From: Planctomycetota bacterium
GTDB lineage: Bacteria > Planctomycetota > UBA8108 > UBA1146 > JAJFFE01
Assembly (NCBI GenBank): GCA_020425835.1
Contig: JAGQRC010000236.1
Span: 1-6,263, forward strand
Reading direction: 5' to 3'
DNA: 6,263 nt
Shown piece after piece: positions 6,112 to 6,263 of the stretch (within the stretch, counting starts at the first letter, position 1; each line of letters opens with the position of its first letter). The position numbers and the translations under genes were made by a program. The notes below the pieces were generated by a model that worked only from the letters and a program-made list of their open reading frames with translations, made no database searches and was not told where the DNA came from.

Positions 6112-6263
6112 GGGGGCGACGGCACGGTAACGGGTCGAGAGTCGTGTTGCAGCACCGGGTCGCGAGTTCCGTGCGCACGGGAGTTCGGCCCATCTCTCTA
6201 TCGGCCCACGGACGGCGAGCCCGAACCCGGCGACCCTGCATCGAGGGGAAGTCGACGCGGGGT
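6112..6263. other. 5' region of the lipoprotein gene, no gene seen
   Basis: Open frames here are short and without recognisable protein features. The region should contain the lipoprotein promoter. On the minus strand TAGAGA (6195-6200) could be a -10 element, but no good -35 stands 16-18 bases before it, so no promoter is called. An imperfect palindrome GTGTTGCAGCAC at 6144-6155 (10 of 12 bases symmetric) and the palindrome at 6169-6180 are the only structure noticed. A gene reading rightward may begin beyond the window edge. Confidence 0.4.
6169..6180. repeat. 12-bp palindrome overlapping one of two GAGTTC repeats
   Basis: CCGTGCGCACGG is a perfect inverted repeat 71-82 bases upstream of the lipoprotein ATG. 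GAGTTC occurs at 6164-6169, sharing its last base with the palindrome, and again at 6181-6186 directly after it, a 17-base periodicity. The position and symmetry suit a dimeric repressor or activator site, but chance occurrence cannot be excluded. Confidence 0.35.

Overview
The window is a compact, G+C-rich (roughly two thirds by eye) bacterial chromosome segment with strong G/C third-position bias, ATG and GTG starts, and purine-rich ribosome binding sites. A diderm is suggested by a typical lipobox lipoprotein and by two predicted extracytoplasmic ABC accessory proteins. The gene set and style fit Planctomycetota, Myxococcota or a related high-GC lineage, but nothing here fixes the phylum. 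No mobile element, CRISPR array, tRNA or rRNA was seen.

Layout. Bases 1-48 may hold the last codons of an upstream gene, followed directly by a perfect 14-bp palindrome (49-62) and a short leader. From 126 to 4954 there is a tightly packed plus-strand operon of four genes: an ABC ATPase of the GldA/CcmA type (126-1154), a six-helix ABC-2 permease of the GldF type (1151-1879), a large GldG-family protein anchored at both ends (1890-3779) and a membrane-anchored DUF4340 protein (3776-4954). Two junctions are 4-base start/stop overlaps (GTGA, ATGA). The third is a 10-base gap with a perfect AGGAGG ribosome binding site. Only 16 bases past the operon, a minus-strand gene (6098-4971) converges on it and encodes a lipoprotein with an N-terminal TPR-like helical region that resembles the COG3014 family. 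Bases 6099-6263 are its 5' region and hold a second short palindrome.

How the genes may work together. ATPase and permease would form the energised membrane core, probably a dimer of each. The GldG-like and DUF4340 proteins expose large domains outside the cytoplasmic membrane and probably act with that core. In Flavobacterium the GldA-GldF-GldG transporter is tied to gliding motility. The same gene set plus DUF4340 is widespread in non-gliding bacteria, where its substrate is unknown, so the function here is a family-level inference. The convergent lipoprotein is a separate transcription unit, and a functional link to the transporter is unproven.

I did not see a clearly new system. The points most worth a second look are the DUF4340 accessory gene with its internal duplication and fresh TTVEP repeats, the charged disordered inserts in the GldG-like protein, and the lipoprotein that faces the operon.
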